Positions 42,706 through 51,991 of a stretch of DNA of 64,000 nt are shown here, in pieces. The DNA is from Aliiroseovarius salicola. Lineage in GTDB: Bacteria > Pseudomonadota > Alphaproteobacteria > Rhodobacterales > Rhodobacteraceae. Numbering within the stretch: position 1 is the first letter of the stretch; each line of letters begins with the position of its first letter. The notes beneath the pieces are model-generated. The model saw only the letters and a program-made list of their open reading frames with translations, searched no databases and was not told the DNA's origin. The stretch spans positions 1 to 64,000 of the forward strand of contig NZ_JAQIIO010000012.1 in assembly GCF_027891095.1 (NCBI RefSeq), written 5' to 3'. The position numbers and the translations under genes were made by a program.

Positions 42706-44439
42706 ATGCGCAAGTATCTTTTCTCCGCAGTCGCGGTGTCTGCCGTGGTTGCGGGATCGATGGGGTATGCCGACGAGGCTGCCGCACGCAAATGGATCGA
42801 TGAGGAATTTCAACCCTCGGTCCTGAACAAAGACGAACAGCTGGCCGAGATGAACTGGTTCATCCAGGCGGCCGAACCCTTCAAGGGCATGGAAATCAAC
42901 GTCCTGTCCGAAGGCATTCCCACGCATGGTTATGAAAGCGAAGTGCTGACCAAGGCGTTTGAGGAAATCACCGGCATCAAGGTGAACCACCAGATCCTTG
43001 GCGAAGGCGAAGTGGTGCAGGCGGTTCAGACCCAGATGCAGACCAAGCGGAACCTGTATGATGGTTATGTGAACGACAGTGACCTGATCGGCACACACTC
43101 GCGCCTGCAACTGGCCTATAACCTGACCGACCAGATGGCCGGCGACTGGGCCGCGACCACGTCCCCGACGCTGGATCTGGATGACTTCATGGGCAGCCAG
43201 TTCACCACCGGTCCCGATGGCGACCTTTATCAGCTGCCGGATCAACAATTTGCCAACCTTTACTGGTTCCGCAAAGACTGGTTCGACCGCGCTGACCTGC
43301 AAGAGGCGTTCAAAGCCAAATACGGCTATGACCTTGGCGTTCCGGTCAACTGGTCGGCTTATGAAGACATTGCCGAATTCTTCTCGAAAGATGTGAAGAA
43401 CATCGACGGTGTCGATATCTATGGCCACATGGATTACGGCAAGCGCGCCCCTGACCTTGGCTGGCGTATGACTGACGCCTGGCTGTCGATGGCAGGTGCC
43501 GGCTCGAAAGGCGAACCCAACGGTGTGCCGATCGACGAATGGGGCATCCGCATGGAAGCCGGAAGCTGTAACCCGATGGGTGCCAGCGTGAGCCGTGGTG
43601 GCGCCGCAAACGGCCCGGCTGCGGTTTATGCGATCCGCAAGTGGGATGAATGGCTGCGCAACTACGCCCCGCCGGGCGCTGCCAGCTTTGACTTCTACCA
43701 GTCGCTGCCGGCCCTCAGCCAGGGCAACGTAGCGCAACAGATCTTCTGGTACACTGCGTTCACCGCCGACATGGTGAAGCCGCAATCCGAAGGCAACAAC
43801 ACGGTGGATGCCGATGGTAGCCCGCTGTGGCGCATGGCCCCCAGCCCGCATGGCCCCTATTGGGAAGAAGGCCAGAAGGTTGGTTATCAGGACGTTGGGT
43901 CGTGGACATTCCTGAAATCCACCCCGTCCGAGCGTGCTCAGGCCGCTTGGCTCTATGCCCAGTTCGTTGTGTCGAAAACCGTGGACGTGAAAAAGTCGCA
44001 TGTGGGTCTGACCTTCATCCGTGACAGCTCGGTCAACCACGAAAGCTTCACCGAACGTGCCGGAAAACTGGGTGGTCTGGTCGAGTTCTACCGCTCGCCT
44101 GATCGTGTGGCATGGTCGCCGACCGGTGTGAACGTTCCGGATTATCCGAAGCTGGCCCAGATCTGGTGGCAGCAGATCGGTGACGTGAACTCGGGCGCCT
44201 TCACTCCGCAACAGGCGATGGATCGTCTGGCTGAGGAAATGGACATCACCATGGGTCGGATGCAACGCGCCGACGAACAAGCCAATGTCTATGGTGGCTG
44301 TGGCCCGCGTCTGAACGAAGAGAAAGACGCCGAATGGTGGTATGCCAATGGTGGCGCCAAACCACCGCTGGAGAACGAGAAACCGCAAGGCCAGACCGTC
44401 AACTATGACGAACTGGTAGCGCGCTGGTCTTCTCAGTAA
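42706..44439 (+). CDS. glpV: ABC transporter binding protein, GlpV-like
   Basis: 577-residue periplasmic receptor with signal peptide (about 1-22, ending GYA). Large type-1 solute-binding protein whose length and motifs (NVLSEGIPTHGYE, DLYQLPDQQFANLYWFRKDWF region, PPGAASFDFYQSLP) match receptors of the GlpSTPQUV glycerol system described in Rhizobium. GGGAGGAG ribosome site. Six-gene operon follows. Glycerol is the family expectation; the neighbouring nag genes leave an amino sugar possible. Confidence 0.82.
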   Translation: MRKYLFSAVAVSAVVAGSMGYADEAAARKWIDEEFQPSVLNKDEQLAEMNWFIQAAEPFKGMEINVLSEGIPTHGYESEVLTKAFEEITGIKVNHQILGEGEVVQAVQTQMQTKRNLYDGYVNDSDLIGTHSRLQLAYNLTDQMAGDWAATTSPTLDLDDFMGSQFTTGPDGDLYQLPDQQFANLYWFRKDWFDRADLQEAFKAKYGYDLGVPVNWSAYEDIAEFFSKDVKNIDGVDIYGHMDYGKRAPDLGWRMTDAWLSMAGAGSKGEPNGVPIDEWGIRMEAGSCNPMGASVSRGGAANGPAAVYAIRKWDEWLRNYAPPGAASFDFYQSLPALSQGNVAQQIFWYTAFTADMVKPQSEGNNTVDADGSPLWRMAPSPHGPYWEEGQKVGYQDVGSWTFLKSTPSERAQAAWLYAQFVVSKTVDVKKSHVGLTFIRDSSVNHESFTERAGKLGGLVEFYRSPDRVAWSPTGVNVPDYPKLAQIWWQQIGDVNSGAFTPQQAMDRLAEEMDITMGRMQRADEQANVYGGCGPRLNEEKDAEWWYANGGAKPPLENEKPQGQTVNYDELVARWSSQ

Positions 44440-44603
44440 CCGGGTAAAATAACGGGGTCTCCCGTAGGTCGGGCATTCCGGTGCCCGACCTCTCTGCCCC
44501 AACCCTATATAAACCTCATCCCTGGGGGATGGGGCAGATTTCTCGAAGACATGGCCAGACGGCCACATCCACCATCGGCACATCGCCGGAAAGTCCTCTT
44601 ACG

Positions 44604-45665
44604 ATGACACTAGAACTTCACAACGTGACCAAACGCGTGGGCGCAAACCTGCATATCAAGGAAACATCCCTTGTGCTGGAGCCCGGTCACTTCAACGTCC
44701 TTCTTGGCGCCACCGGGTCTGGCAAGACCTCATTGATCAAACTGATGGCGGGGCTGGACCCGCTGGCCAGCGGCACGATCAAGATGGATGGGCAGGACGT
44801 CACGCGCCTCAGCACGCAGAAGCGCAATATCAGCCTCGTGCACCAGTTTTTCATCAACTACCCGCATATGACGGTCTATGAGAACATCGCCTCGCCCCTG
44901 AAGGTGGCTGGAATGGCGAAGTCCGAGATCCAGGGCCGGGTGGAAGAAGCCGCCGACATCCTGCAATTGCGCCCGATGCTGCATCGTCGCCCGCATGAGC
45001 TTTCGGGCGGTCAGCAACAACGCTGCGCCCTGGCGCGCGCCATTGCCAAGGAATCAAAGGCGGTGTTTCTCGACGAACCGCTTGCCAACCTTGATTACAA
45101 ACTGCGCGAAGAACTGCGCGACCAGCTGCCCGACCTCTTTGCAGGGCGCGGCGCGGTGGTGGTCTATGCCACTTCGGAACCGGAAGAGGCGCTTCTGCTC
45201 GGCGGGAAAACCGCGCTGATGCAGGACGGGCGTGTGACCCAGTTCGGCCCGACCGCAGAGATCTATCGCAATCCCGAAAACGTGGACGCGGCCAGCGTGT
45301 TCTCCGACCCGCCAATCAACACCGCGCGCATTGAGAAGCGCGGGGATGCCGCCCATCTGGGCGACGTGAGCTGGACCCTGTCCGGCGTTGCGGCCTCACT
45401 GGCGGATGGTCCCTACACCATCGCCATTCGCCCGCATCACGTGCTGCCCCTGCCCTCTGACACCGCAAACGTGCGGATGCCGGGCGAAGTGCAGGTGACG
45501 GAATTGTCCGGCTCGGAAAGCTCGGCCCACTTCGAAATGGGACAAGGCAGCTGGGTGTCGCTGTCCCCCGGAGTACACCCCTATCAGGTGGGTGAAACCC
45601 ACGAATTCTATATGGATCCCACGGCGTGCTTTGTCTTTGCACCCGATGGCTTCCGCGTGGCGTGA
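44604..45665 (+). CDS. glpS: ABC transporter ATPase, GlpS-like, lacking the switch histidine
   Basis: 353 residues. Walker A GATGSGKT (35-42), Q-loop VHQFFINYP, intact signature LSGGQ (133-137) and Walker B VFLDE (154-158). At the H-loop the usual THDQ.EAL reads ATSEPEEAL, so Ser191 replaces the histidine. C-terminal TOBE-like domain. Its partner GlpT has the opposite defect, so the pair is expected to be an asymmetric heterodimer. The start at 44604 was chosen because it begins the typical MTLELHNVTK strand. Confidence 0.85.
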   Translation: MTLELHNVTKRVGANLHIKETSLVLEPGHFNVLLGATGSGKTSLIKLMAGLDPLASGTIKMDGQDVTRLSTQKRNISLVHQFFINYPHMTVYENIASPLKVAGMAKSEIQGRVEEAADILQLRPMLHRRPHELSGGQQQRCALARAIAKESKAVFLDEPLANLDYKLREELRDQLPDLFAGRGAVVVYATSEPEEALLLGGKTALMQDGRVTQFGPTAEIYRNPENVDAASVFSDPPINTARIEKRGDAAHLGDVSWTLSGVAASLADGPYTIAIRPHHVLPLPSDTANVRMPGEVQVTELSGSESSAHFEMGQGSWVSLSPGVHPYQVGETHEFYMDPTACFVFAPDGFRVA

Positions 45666-45674
45666 GGCGCAGAC

Positions 45675-46790
45675 ATGGCTAAAATCACTCTTTCCAACCT
45701 GCGACACAGCTACCTTCCCAACCCGTCGTCTGACGACGACTACGCGCTGAAGGAAATTGACCTCGACTGGAATGATGGTGGCGCCTACGCGCTGCTTGGT
45801 CCGTCGGGTTGTGGGAAATCGACGCTCTTGAATATCATCTCGGGGCTTCTGGTCCCCTCCGAAGGCCAGATCCTGTTTGACGGCGCAAACGTCACCGACC
45901 TGCCGCCGGATCAGCGCAACATTGCACAGGTGTTCCAGTTCCCGGTGATCTACGACACGATGAGCGTTTACGACAACCTCGCCTTCCCGCTGCGCAACCG
46001 TGGCCGGGACGAGAGCGTGGTGAACGAGCGGGTTATGGCGATTGCCGAGATGCTCGAACTGACCGAGATGCTCGATCAGAAAGCCGCGGGCCTCAGCCCC
46101 GACAACAAGCAGAAGATCTCGATGGGGCGCGGGCTGGTGCGTGAAGACGTGAACGTGGTGATGTTCGATGAACCGCTCACCGTGATCGACCCGCATCTGA
46201 AATGGAAGCTGCGCTCGAAGCTCAAAGAACTGCATCAGCGCGTAAAAGCCACGATGATCTATGTGACCCACGACCAGACTGAGGCGCTGACCTTTGCCGA
46301 TCAGGTGGTGGTGATGCAGGAAGGCGAAGTGGTGCAAATCGGCACACCGGTTGAACTGTTCGACCGTCCCGCTCACACCTTTGTTGGCCATTTCATCGGC
46401 TCGCCCGGCATGAATGTCCTGACCTGCGAAGTGACGGATGGAACCGCCATGTTCGAGGGCCACGCGGTGACGCTGGAAGGGCCGATCACCGGCAACGCCC
46501 ACGCCGCCAGCACTGGCCGGACCGAGATTGGCATCCGTCCGGAATTTGTCTCGATCGGCAAAACCGGCCTGCCCGCCACCGTGACCAAAGTGTCCGACGT
46601 GGGGCGGCATGTGGTGGTGGAATGCCACATCGGAGAACACCGCATCAACGCCATCACCGAAGGGGCTGCCCCCGCGAAAGGCGACGCCGTGCATCTGGAG
46701 TTCGCTCCGGATCAGACCCGACTTTATATCGACGGCTGGGTGGCAACCGAGCCCACCCCTGCCCTGCAAGCCACCGAGAAGGAGGGCTGA
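45675..46790 (+). CDS. glpT: ABC transporter ATPase, GlpT-like, with degenerate signature motif
   Basis: 371 residues. Walker A GPSGCGKS (42-49), Walker B VMFDE (162-166) and switch histidine His199 (YVTHDQTEAL) are intact, but LSGGQ is replaced by LSPDN (140-144). C-terminal TOBE region. Nine bases after glpS and 3 bases before glpP. Pairs with GlpS to give one complete and one degenerate ATP site. Confidence 0.87.
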   Translation: MAKITLSNLRHSYLPNPSSDDDYALKEIDLDWNDGGAYALLGPSGCGKSTLLNIISGLLVPSEGQILFDGANVTDLPPDQRNIAQVFQFPVIYDTMSVYDNLAFPLRNRGRDESVVNERVMAIAEMLELTEMLDQKAAGLSPDNKQKISMGRGLVREDVNVVMFDEPLTVIDPHLKWKLRSKLKELHQRVKATMIYVTHDQTEALTFADQVVVMQEGEVVQIGTPVELFDRPAHTFVGHFIGSPGMNVLTCEVTDGTAMFEGHAVTLEGPITGNAHAASTGRTEIGIRPEFVSIGKTGLPATVTKVSDVGRHVVVECHIGEHRINAITEGAAPAKGDAVHLEFAPDQTRLYIDGWVATEPTPALQATEKEG

Positions 46791-46793
46791 GAC

Positions 46794-47657
46794 ATGAAAA
46801 CCGAAAACCAAAAGGCGTGGTTCTTTGTGCTGCCGGTGCTCTTGCTGGTCGCCTTCAACGCCCTTATTCCGATGATGACCGTGGTCAACTACTCGGTGCA
46901 GGAGACCTTTGGCGACAACGTGTTTTTCTGGCAAGGCCTTGATTGGTTTGAGCAAATCCTGCGGTCCGAGCGGTTCCACGCATCCCTTGGGCGGCAGTTC
47001 ATGTTCACCTTCCTGATCCTGATCATCGAAGTTCCCTTGGGCATTGCCATTGCCCTTTCAATGCCGCGAAGTGGCTTCTGGGTGCCGGTCTGTCTGGTGC
47101 TGATGGCGCTGCCGATGCTGATCCCGTGGAATGTGGTCGGCGCGATGTGGAATATCTTTGCGCTGCCGGATATTGGCCTGCTGGGGTATTTCCTGAACCA
47201 CGTACTTGGCATCCACTATGACATGACGCAGGATCCGATTGCCGCCTGGGTGACGATCATCACCATGGACGTATGGCACTGGACTTCGCTTGTGGTGCTT
47301 CTGTCCTATGCAGGCCTCGTGTCGATCCCGGACGCCTATTATCAGGCGGCCAAGATTGACGGCGCATCCAACTGGTCGGTGTTTCGCTTCATCCAACTGC
47401 CAAAGATGAAAACCGTGCTGACCATCGCCATCCTTCTGCGCTTCATGGACAGTTTCAACATCTACACAGAGCCGTTTGTTCTGACCGGAGGCGGGCCCGG
47501 CAACTCGACCACGCTTCTGTCCATCGATCTGGTAAAAATCGCACTTGGTCAGTTTGACCTTGGCCCTGCCGCCGCGATGAGCCTGATCTACTTCGCAATC
47601 ACCCTTCTGGTCAGCTGGCTGTTCTACACGCTGATGACCAAAGACGACCTGAACTGA
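46794..47657 (+). CDS. glpP: ABC transporter permease, GlpP-like
   Basis: 287 residues, six membrane helices. EAA-type loop IPDAYYQAAKIDGASNWSVFRFIQLP (about 181-206, key residues E/A-A..DGA...F..I.LP) contacts an ATPase subunit. Sugar/glycerol MalF-type permease. Tightly packed between glpT and glpQ. Confidence 0.9.
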   Translation: MKTENQKAWFFVLPVLLLVAFNALIPMMTVVNYSVQETFGDNVFFWQGLDWFEQILRSERFHASLGRQFMFTFLILIIEVPLGIAIALSMPRSGFWVPVCLVLMALPMLIPWNVVGAMWNIFALPDIGLLGYFLNHVLGIHYDMTQDPIAAWVTIITMDVWHWTSLVVLLSYAGLVSIPDAYYQAAKIDGASNWSVFRFIQLPKMKTVLTIAILLRFMDSFNIYTEPFVLTGGGPGNSTTLLSIDLVKIALGQFDLGPAAAMSLIYFAITLLVSWLFYTLMTKDDLN

Positions 47658-47668
47658 GGACCTGATCC

Positions 47669-48466
47669 ATGCAAAAACGATCGATCGTCCCGATCCTCTA
47701 TATCCTTTTCCTGATGCTGCCGATCTACTGGCTGGTGGCGATGAGCTTTAAGACAACCAACGAGATCCTGTCGGGCTTTTCCCTGTTCCCGCAGACCTTC
47801 ACGCTGGACGCTTACCGGACGATCTTTACCGATCCGACCTGGTATTGGGGTTACATCAATTCGATCCTTTACGTGTCGATCAACACGGTGATCTCGGTGG
47901 CCGTGGCCCTGCCGGCGGCCTATGCGTTCTCGCGTTATCGCTTTCTTGGCGACAAGCAGCTGTTCTTCTGGCTGCTCACCAACCGGATGGCCCCGGCAGC
48001 AGTGTTTGCCCTGCCCTTCTTTCAGCTTTATTCGGCAGTGGGCATCTTTGACACCCACCTTGCCGTGGCGCTGGCGCATTGCCTGTTCAACATCCCGCTG
48101 GCGGTGTGGATTTTGGAAGGCTTCATGGGCGGTGTGCCCAAGGAGCTGGATGAAACCGCCTATGTGGACGGCTATTCCTTCCCGCGGTTCTTTGTCACGA
48201 TCTTCATTCCGTCGATCAAGGCAGGGGTCGGTGTGGCTGCGTTTTTCGCCTTCATGTTCTCTTGGGTCGAGCTTCTGCTCGCCAAAACCCTGACCGCGGT
48301 GGCCGCAAAACCGATTGCCGCCACCATGACCAAAACCGCCTCCTCTGCGGGGTATGAGCTGGGCCTGCTTGCAGCAGCCGGCACATTGACAATCATTCCG
48401 GGCGCAATTGTGATTTATTTCGTCCGCAACTACATCGCGAAGGGCTTCGCGATGGGGAGGGTGTGA
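47669..48466 (+). CDS. glpQ: ABC transporter permease, GlpQ-like
   Basis: 265 residues, six membrane helices, MalG-type. Coupling loop VPKELDETAYVDGYSFPRFF (~152-171). Its stop overlaps the ATG of the small DUF2160 gene. Confidence 0.9.
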   Translation: MQKRSIVPILYILFLMLPIYWLVAMSFKTTNEILSGFSLFPQTFTLDAYRTIFTDPTWYWGYINSILYVSINTVISVAVALPAAYAFSRYRFLGDKQLFFWLLTNRMAPAAVFALPFFQLYSAVGIFDTHLAVALAHCLFNIPLAVWILEGFMGGVPKELDETAYVDGYSFPRFFVTIFIPSIKAGVGVAAFFAFMFSWVELLLAKTLTAVAAKPIAATMTKTASSAGYELGLLAAAGTLTIIPGAIVIYFVRNYIAKGFAMGRV

Positions 48467-48744
48467 TGCTTTCATGGATGGCCTGGACTTGGCCCACAGC
48501 ACTTGTTTTCATTGGGATTTTCACCGCAATCGGCGTGCTGATCGTGCTGGAAATCCGCAACCCCGGAGGCGATGAACGCCAAGGTGTGCTGCGCCTGACC
48601 ACCACGCGAGGAGACCGTCTGTTCATCTCGCTTCTGGGCACCAGCTATATCTTCCTCGCCTGGCTTGGCCTCATTGGCATGCCGCTCTGGGGGCCGCTGG
48701 CGCTGTCGATCTGCTGGGGGATCTTCTGCTTCTGGAAGGTCTGA
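48466..48744 (+). CDS. glpU: Small membrane protein, DUF2160/GlpU-like
   Basis: 92 residues with two or three membrane helices (~5-28, 50-72, 75-90). MAWTWPTALVFIG and EIRNPGG/TRGDRLFISLLG are typical of DUF2160, found only with this class of glycerol-type ABC transporter. The ATG at 48466 overlaps the glpQ stop (TGATG). Probably an accessory subunit; mechanism unknown. Confidence 0.88.
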   Translation: MLSWMAWTWPTALVFIGIFTAIGVLIVLEIRNPGGDERQGVLRLTTTRGDRLFISLLGTSYIFLAWLGLIGMPLWGPLALSICWGIFCFWKV

Positions 48745-48776
48745 CCCCACCCAAACCGGAAGATTCTTTGCATCTT

Positions 48777-48791
48777 CTAAAAAATTAGTTT
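48777..48791. promoter_or_regulatory. Operator candidate ctaaaaaattagttt, copy 2
   Basis: Identical to 42605-42619; includes CTAA-N4-TTAG. Lies 64 bases before the BlaI-type repressor start, a natural place for autoregulation. Confidence 0.5.
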
Positions 48792-48854
48792 TGGAAATAT
48801 CTGACCTCAGGTTAGGATGGCCAAACGCAATTCTGATCCGGACCCGATACCCCG

Positions 48855-49253
48855 ATGCGACGCAAGAAACAGGACAATTCGCTGCTGACCGAGGTTGAGC
48901 TCGAATTCATGACCGTCATCTGGGAAACCGGCGGCGGCACGGTGCACGAGATATTGGCCGAGCTGAACAAGGATCAGGAGCGCGCATATACCTCGGTGGC
49001 CACGGTTTTGAAAATCATGACCGAAAAGGGATTTCTGACCAGCGGACGTAAAGACCGTGCGCTGGTTTACCACCCGGCCATTCCCAAGGCAGATTACCAG
49101 AAAACAACACTAAAAAATCTTTCGAGCAAACTATTCAACGATACGCCCGCCGCATTGGTGGCGCGTCTGGTGGATGATGAAGAGGTAACGAACGATATGC
49201 TGGAAGAGATGCGTACGTTGCTGAACGAAAGGTTGGGGGACCATGGAAGCTGA
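48855..49253 (+). CDS. BlaI/MecI/CopY-family repressor
   Basis: 132 residues. Winged helix LTEVELEFMTVIWETGGGTVHEI (first part) with SVATVLKIMTEKGFL as recognition region and a C-terminal dimer helix. In this family repression is lifted when the partner M56 membrane protease is activated. The protease gene overlaps its 3' end by 11 bases. Confidence 0.9.
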   Translation: MRRKKQDNSLLTEVELEFMTVIWETGGGTVHEILAELNKDQERAYTSVATVLKIMTEKGFLTSGRKDRALVYHPAIPKADYQKTTLKNLSSKLFNDTPAALVARLVDDEEVTNDMLEEMRTLLNERLGDHGS

Positions 49254-50394
49254 AGTCTGGCTGAACACCTATCTAGATCTGAACCTTCTTGTGATTGCCG
49301 GAACGGCGATCTGGTTCGGGTTGCGATGGGGAATTGCCCGGACATCGCTGAACTCTGCTTTCCGCCCGCAATTGCGCCTTCTGAACGCGCTGACGGTGTT
49401 TCTCGCCCTGACGCCCCTTCTGGCGCTGGCGCTGACCACATGGATTGTGACCCGCCCGCCGAACCTGTCGGACATGCTGGTGTCGCAATACCTGCATGGC
49501 AATGTGAGCATATCCGCCAGCACGTTCGAAACCATTCTGGGCCTGCGCGAAGATTTCGTGCGCGAAATGATCACCGGACAGGCGCTTTGGGCACAGGTTT
49601 TGACCGGCGTGCTGATGGTGGGCACCGTTCTGGTAACGCTCCAGGTTATCGTCTCGATTCTGCGCTTGCGCCACGGGCTGAAACACACCCATCTGTACAA
49701 ACGCATCGGCCATGTTGACCTGCTGATCAGCGACACCGCCCGCGTGGCTTATTCCACCCGTGGCCTCCTGCGCCGCTATGTTGTACTCCCCGCACCATTG
49801 CTGCTGGATGCTGAAGACCTGCGCCTGACCATCGCGCATGAGCTGCAGCACTTCCGTCAACGCGACGTGGAATGCGAGTTTCTCTTGGAAACCCTGCGGC
49901 CGTTCACATTCTGGAACCCGTTTTTCTTCCTGTGGCGCCGTCAGGTCCGCATGCTGCGTGAATATGCCTGTGATCAGGCGCTGATAGCCCGGCACCGGAT
50001 GGATGCCCGCGCCTATTGCGAATGTCTGATCCGCGCCTGCGCCAAAGCGGCCCAGGAACCCGTTTTCTTCACCCGGACCACCCCTGCCGTGGCACTCGTG
50101 GACCGGCGTGAAACCCGCTACAATTCGAGCTTGCGCAATCGTATTCTGGCCGTTGCCGCCGTCGAAGAAGACCACGGCAAGGATCATGGCCCGCTCTGGC
50201 TGTTCCTCAGCGGTTGCCTGATCAGCGCTGTGATTATCACCATGCTCTTGATGCAACGCCCCGGAGACTGGAGCCACGACCGCATTATGCTGTCGACCAT
50301 CGTGAACCTTGAACGGATGGCCAACCGACAAAACACCTTCCAAAGCCCGCTCATGGGCGCAGGAGAGGGCATGAGCCTGCCACAGGCGAAGTGA
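49243..50394 (+). CDS. M56-family membrane metallopeptidase (BlaR1/MecR1-like, no penicillin sensor)
   Basis: 383 residues: membrane helices at ~15-35, 48-70 and 115-140, then a cytoplasmic zinc-peptidase domain with HELQH (199-203) and a downstream CDQALIARHRMDARAYCE helix, and a last helix near 325-345 leaving a ~35-residue external tail. There is no penicillin-binding domain, so the signal is not a beta-lactam by the classical mechanism. Overlaps the repressor gene. Confidence 0.87.
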   Translation: MEAEVWLNTYLDLNLLVIAGTAIWFGLRWGIARTSLNSAFRPQLRLLNALTVFLALTPLLALALTTWIVTRPPNLSDMLVSQYLHGNVSISASTFETILGLREDFVREMITGQALWAQVLTGVLMVGTVLVTLQVIVSILRLRHGLKHTHLYKRIGHVDLLISDTARVAYSTRGLLRRYVVLPAPLLLDAEDLRLTIAHELQHFRQRDVECEFLLETLRPFTFWNPFFFLWRRQVRMLREYACDQALIARHRMDARAYCECLIRACAKAAQEPVFFTRTTPAVALVDRRETRYNSSLRNRILAVAAVEEDHGKDHGPLWLFLSGCLISAVIITMLLMQRPGDWSHDRIMLSTIVNLERMANRQNTFQSPLMGAGEGMSLPQAK

Positions 50395-50471
50395 CCCCCT
50401 GCCCCACTGAAACGCGCCTGAAGGGGCTTAGAGGCGCGCGCCCAAAGCAGATACCCAAAAGACACAAAAAG

Positions 50472-50507
50472 AAAAACCGGAGCGCGTAACGCTCCGGTTT
50501 ACTGTTT
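50472..50507. terminator. Bidirectional terminator between M56 peptidase and gabD genes
   Basis: Stem aaaccggagcg / cgctccggttt, loop cgtaa region, A-run to the left and actgtttt to the right. Serves the two convergent genes. Confidence 0.88.
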
Positions 50508-50533
50508 TCAGCAAGCCATCCTTTGGCAGCGGA

Positions 50534-51976
50534 TCAGCTGATCCCGCCCATGCAGAGGTATTTCAGCTCAAGATAATCATCCATGCCGTATTTCGACCCT
50601 TCGCGACCAAGGCCGGATTGCTTGACGCCACCAAAGGGTGCCACCTCGGTTGAGATCAGCCCGGTGTTGATACCAACCATGCCGGTTTCCAGCCCCTCGG
50701 CCACGCGCCAGACGCGGGCGAGGTCATTGGCATAGAAGTAACCTGCCAGACCGAACTCGCTGTCATTGGCCAGCGCAATCACCTCTTCCTCGGTGTCGAA
50801 CTTGATCAGCGGCGCAATTGGTCCAAAGGTTTCTTCATGCGAGACTTTGGCCGTGGCGGGCACATCCGCAATCAGGGTCGGTTCAAAGAAGGTGCCGCCC
50901 AGACGGTTGCCGCCCGTCACTACACGCGCGCCCTTGGACACGGCGTCTGACAGGTGCTCTTCCACCTTGGTCACGGCGGCCTCGTTGATCAGCGGACCGG
51001 TGGTCACGCCTTCGTCCATACCGTTGCCGGGTTTCAGCGCGGAAATGGCGGCCGAGAGCTTCTTGGCAAAGGCATCATAGACCCCGGCCTGCACGTAGAT
51101 CCGGTTGGCGCAGACGCAGGTCTGACCGTTGTTGCGGAATTTGGCGATCATCGCGCCGTCGACTGCGGCATCCAGATCGGCGTCGTCAAAGACGAGGAAC
51201 GGCGCGTTGCCACCCAGCTCCAGCGACATCTTCTTGATCGTATCTGCCCCCTGACGCATCAGGATCTGCCCCACACGGGTCGAGCCGGTAAAGGTGATCT
51301 TGGCCACTTTCGGGTTGGCACACATCTCCTGCCCGGTTTCCGCGGCCTTGGAGTTGGTCACCACGCTGAAGACACCCGCAGGCACACCGGCACGTTCCGC
51401 CAGCACCGCCATGGCGGTCGCGGACAGCGGAGTGAGTTCCGCCGGACGCGCCACAAAGGAACAGCCCGCTGCCAGAGCAGGCGCGACCTTGCGGGCGATC
51501 ATTGCGTTGGGGAAGTTCCATGGGGTAATCGCCCCCACCACGCCCACCGGCTGTTTCAGAACAACAATGCGCTTGTCCGGCTGGTGGCCGGGGATGGTGT
51601 CGCCATAGACGCGCTTGGCCTCTTCCCCGAACCATTCGATGAAGCTGGCACCATAGGCGATCTCGCCCTTGGCTTCGGCCAGTGGCTTGCCCATTTCGGC
51701 ACAGAGGATGGTGCCCAGATCGTCCTGCGCCTCCATCATCAGCTCGTACCATTTACGCATGACCGCCGCGCGTTCCTTGCCGGTCTTTGCCGCCCAGGCT
51801 TTTTGCGCCACATAGGCGCCATCGATGGCCTCTTGCACATCGGCAATCGAGCAATCGGTGACATTGGCAATCACGTCGCCGGTCGCCGGGTTGGTCACGG
51901 CAAAAGTGTCGCCCTCCCGCCATTCGCCATTGATATAGGCGCGGGTTTCCAGAAGGGTTGGATCGTTCAGTTTCAT
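50534..51976 (-). CDS. gabD: Succinate-semialdehyde dehydrogenase
   Basis: 480-residue aldehyde dehydrogenase: TPWNFPNAMIARK, LELGGNAPFLVFDDADLD with the base Glu, FRNNGQTCVCANR with catalytic Cys, and VAPFGGVKQSGLGREGSKYG at the end, all GabD-type. Completes GABA breakdown by making succinate. Fifteen bases downstream of gabT. Confidence 0.92.
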   Translation of the reverse strand: MKLNDPTLLETRAYINGEWREGDTFAVTNPATGDVIANVTDCSIADVQEAIDGAYVAQKAWAAKTGKERAAVMRKWYELMMEAQDDLGTILCAEMGKPLAEAKGEIAYGASFIEWFGEEAKRVYGDTIPGHQPDKRIVVLKQPVGVVGAITPWNFPNAMIARKVAPALAAGCSFVARPAELTPLSATAMAVLAERAGVPAGVFSVVTNSKAAETGQEMCANPKVAKITFTGSTRVGQILMRQGADTIKKMSLELGGNAPFLVFDDADLDAAVDGAMIAKFRNNGQTCVCANRIYVQAGVYDAFAKKLSAAISALKPGNGMDEGVTTGPLINEAAVTKVEEHLSDAVSKGARVVTGGNRLGGTFFEPTLIADVPATAKVSHEETFGPIAPLIKFDTEEEVIALANDSEFGLAGYFYANDLARVWRVAEGLETGMVGINTGLISTEVAPFGGVKQSGLGREGSKYGMDDYLELKYLCMGGIS

Positions 51977-51991
51977 TGGGTCAGACCCCTT

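Noticed and set aside
42682-44583. Minus-strand open frame (633 codons) opposite the GlpV gene
   Set aside because: The plus strand encodes a receptor with signal peptide and ribosome site; the opposite frame has no motif and no ribosome site.
45396-46979. Minus-strand open frame (527 codons) opposite glpS/glpT/glpP
   Set aside because: Crosses three real genes and their junctions; His-rich shadow composition.
48855-50394. Beta-lactam resistance regulation (BlaI/BlaR1)
   Set aside because: No penicillin-binding sensor domain and no beta-lactamase gene nearby.
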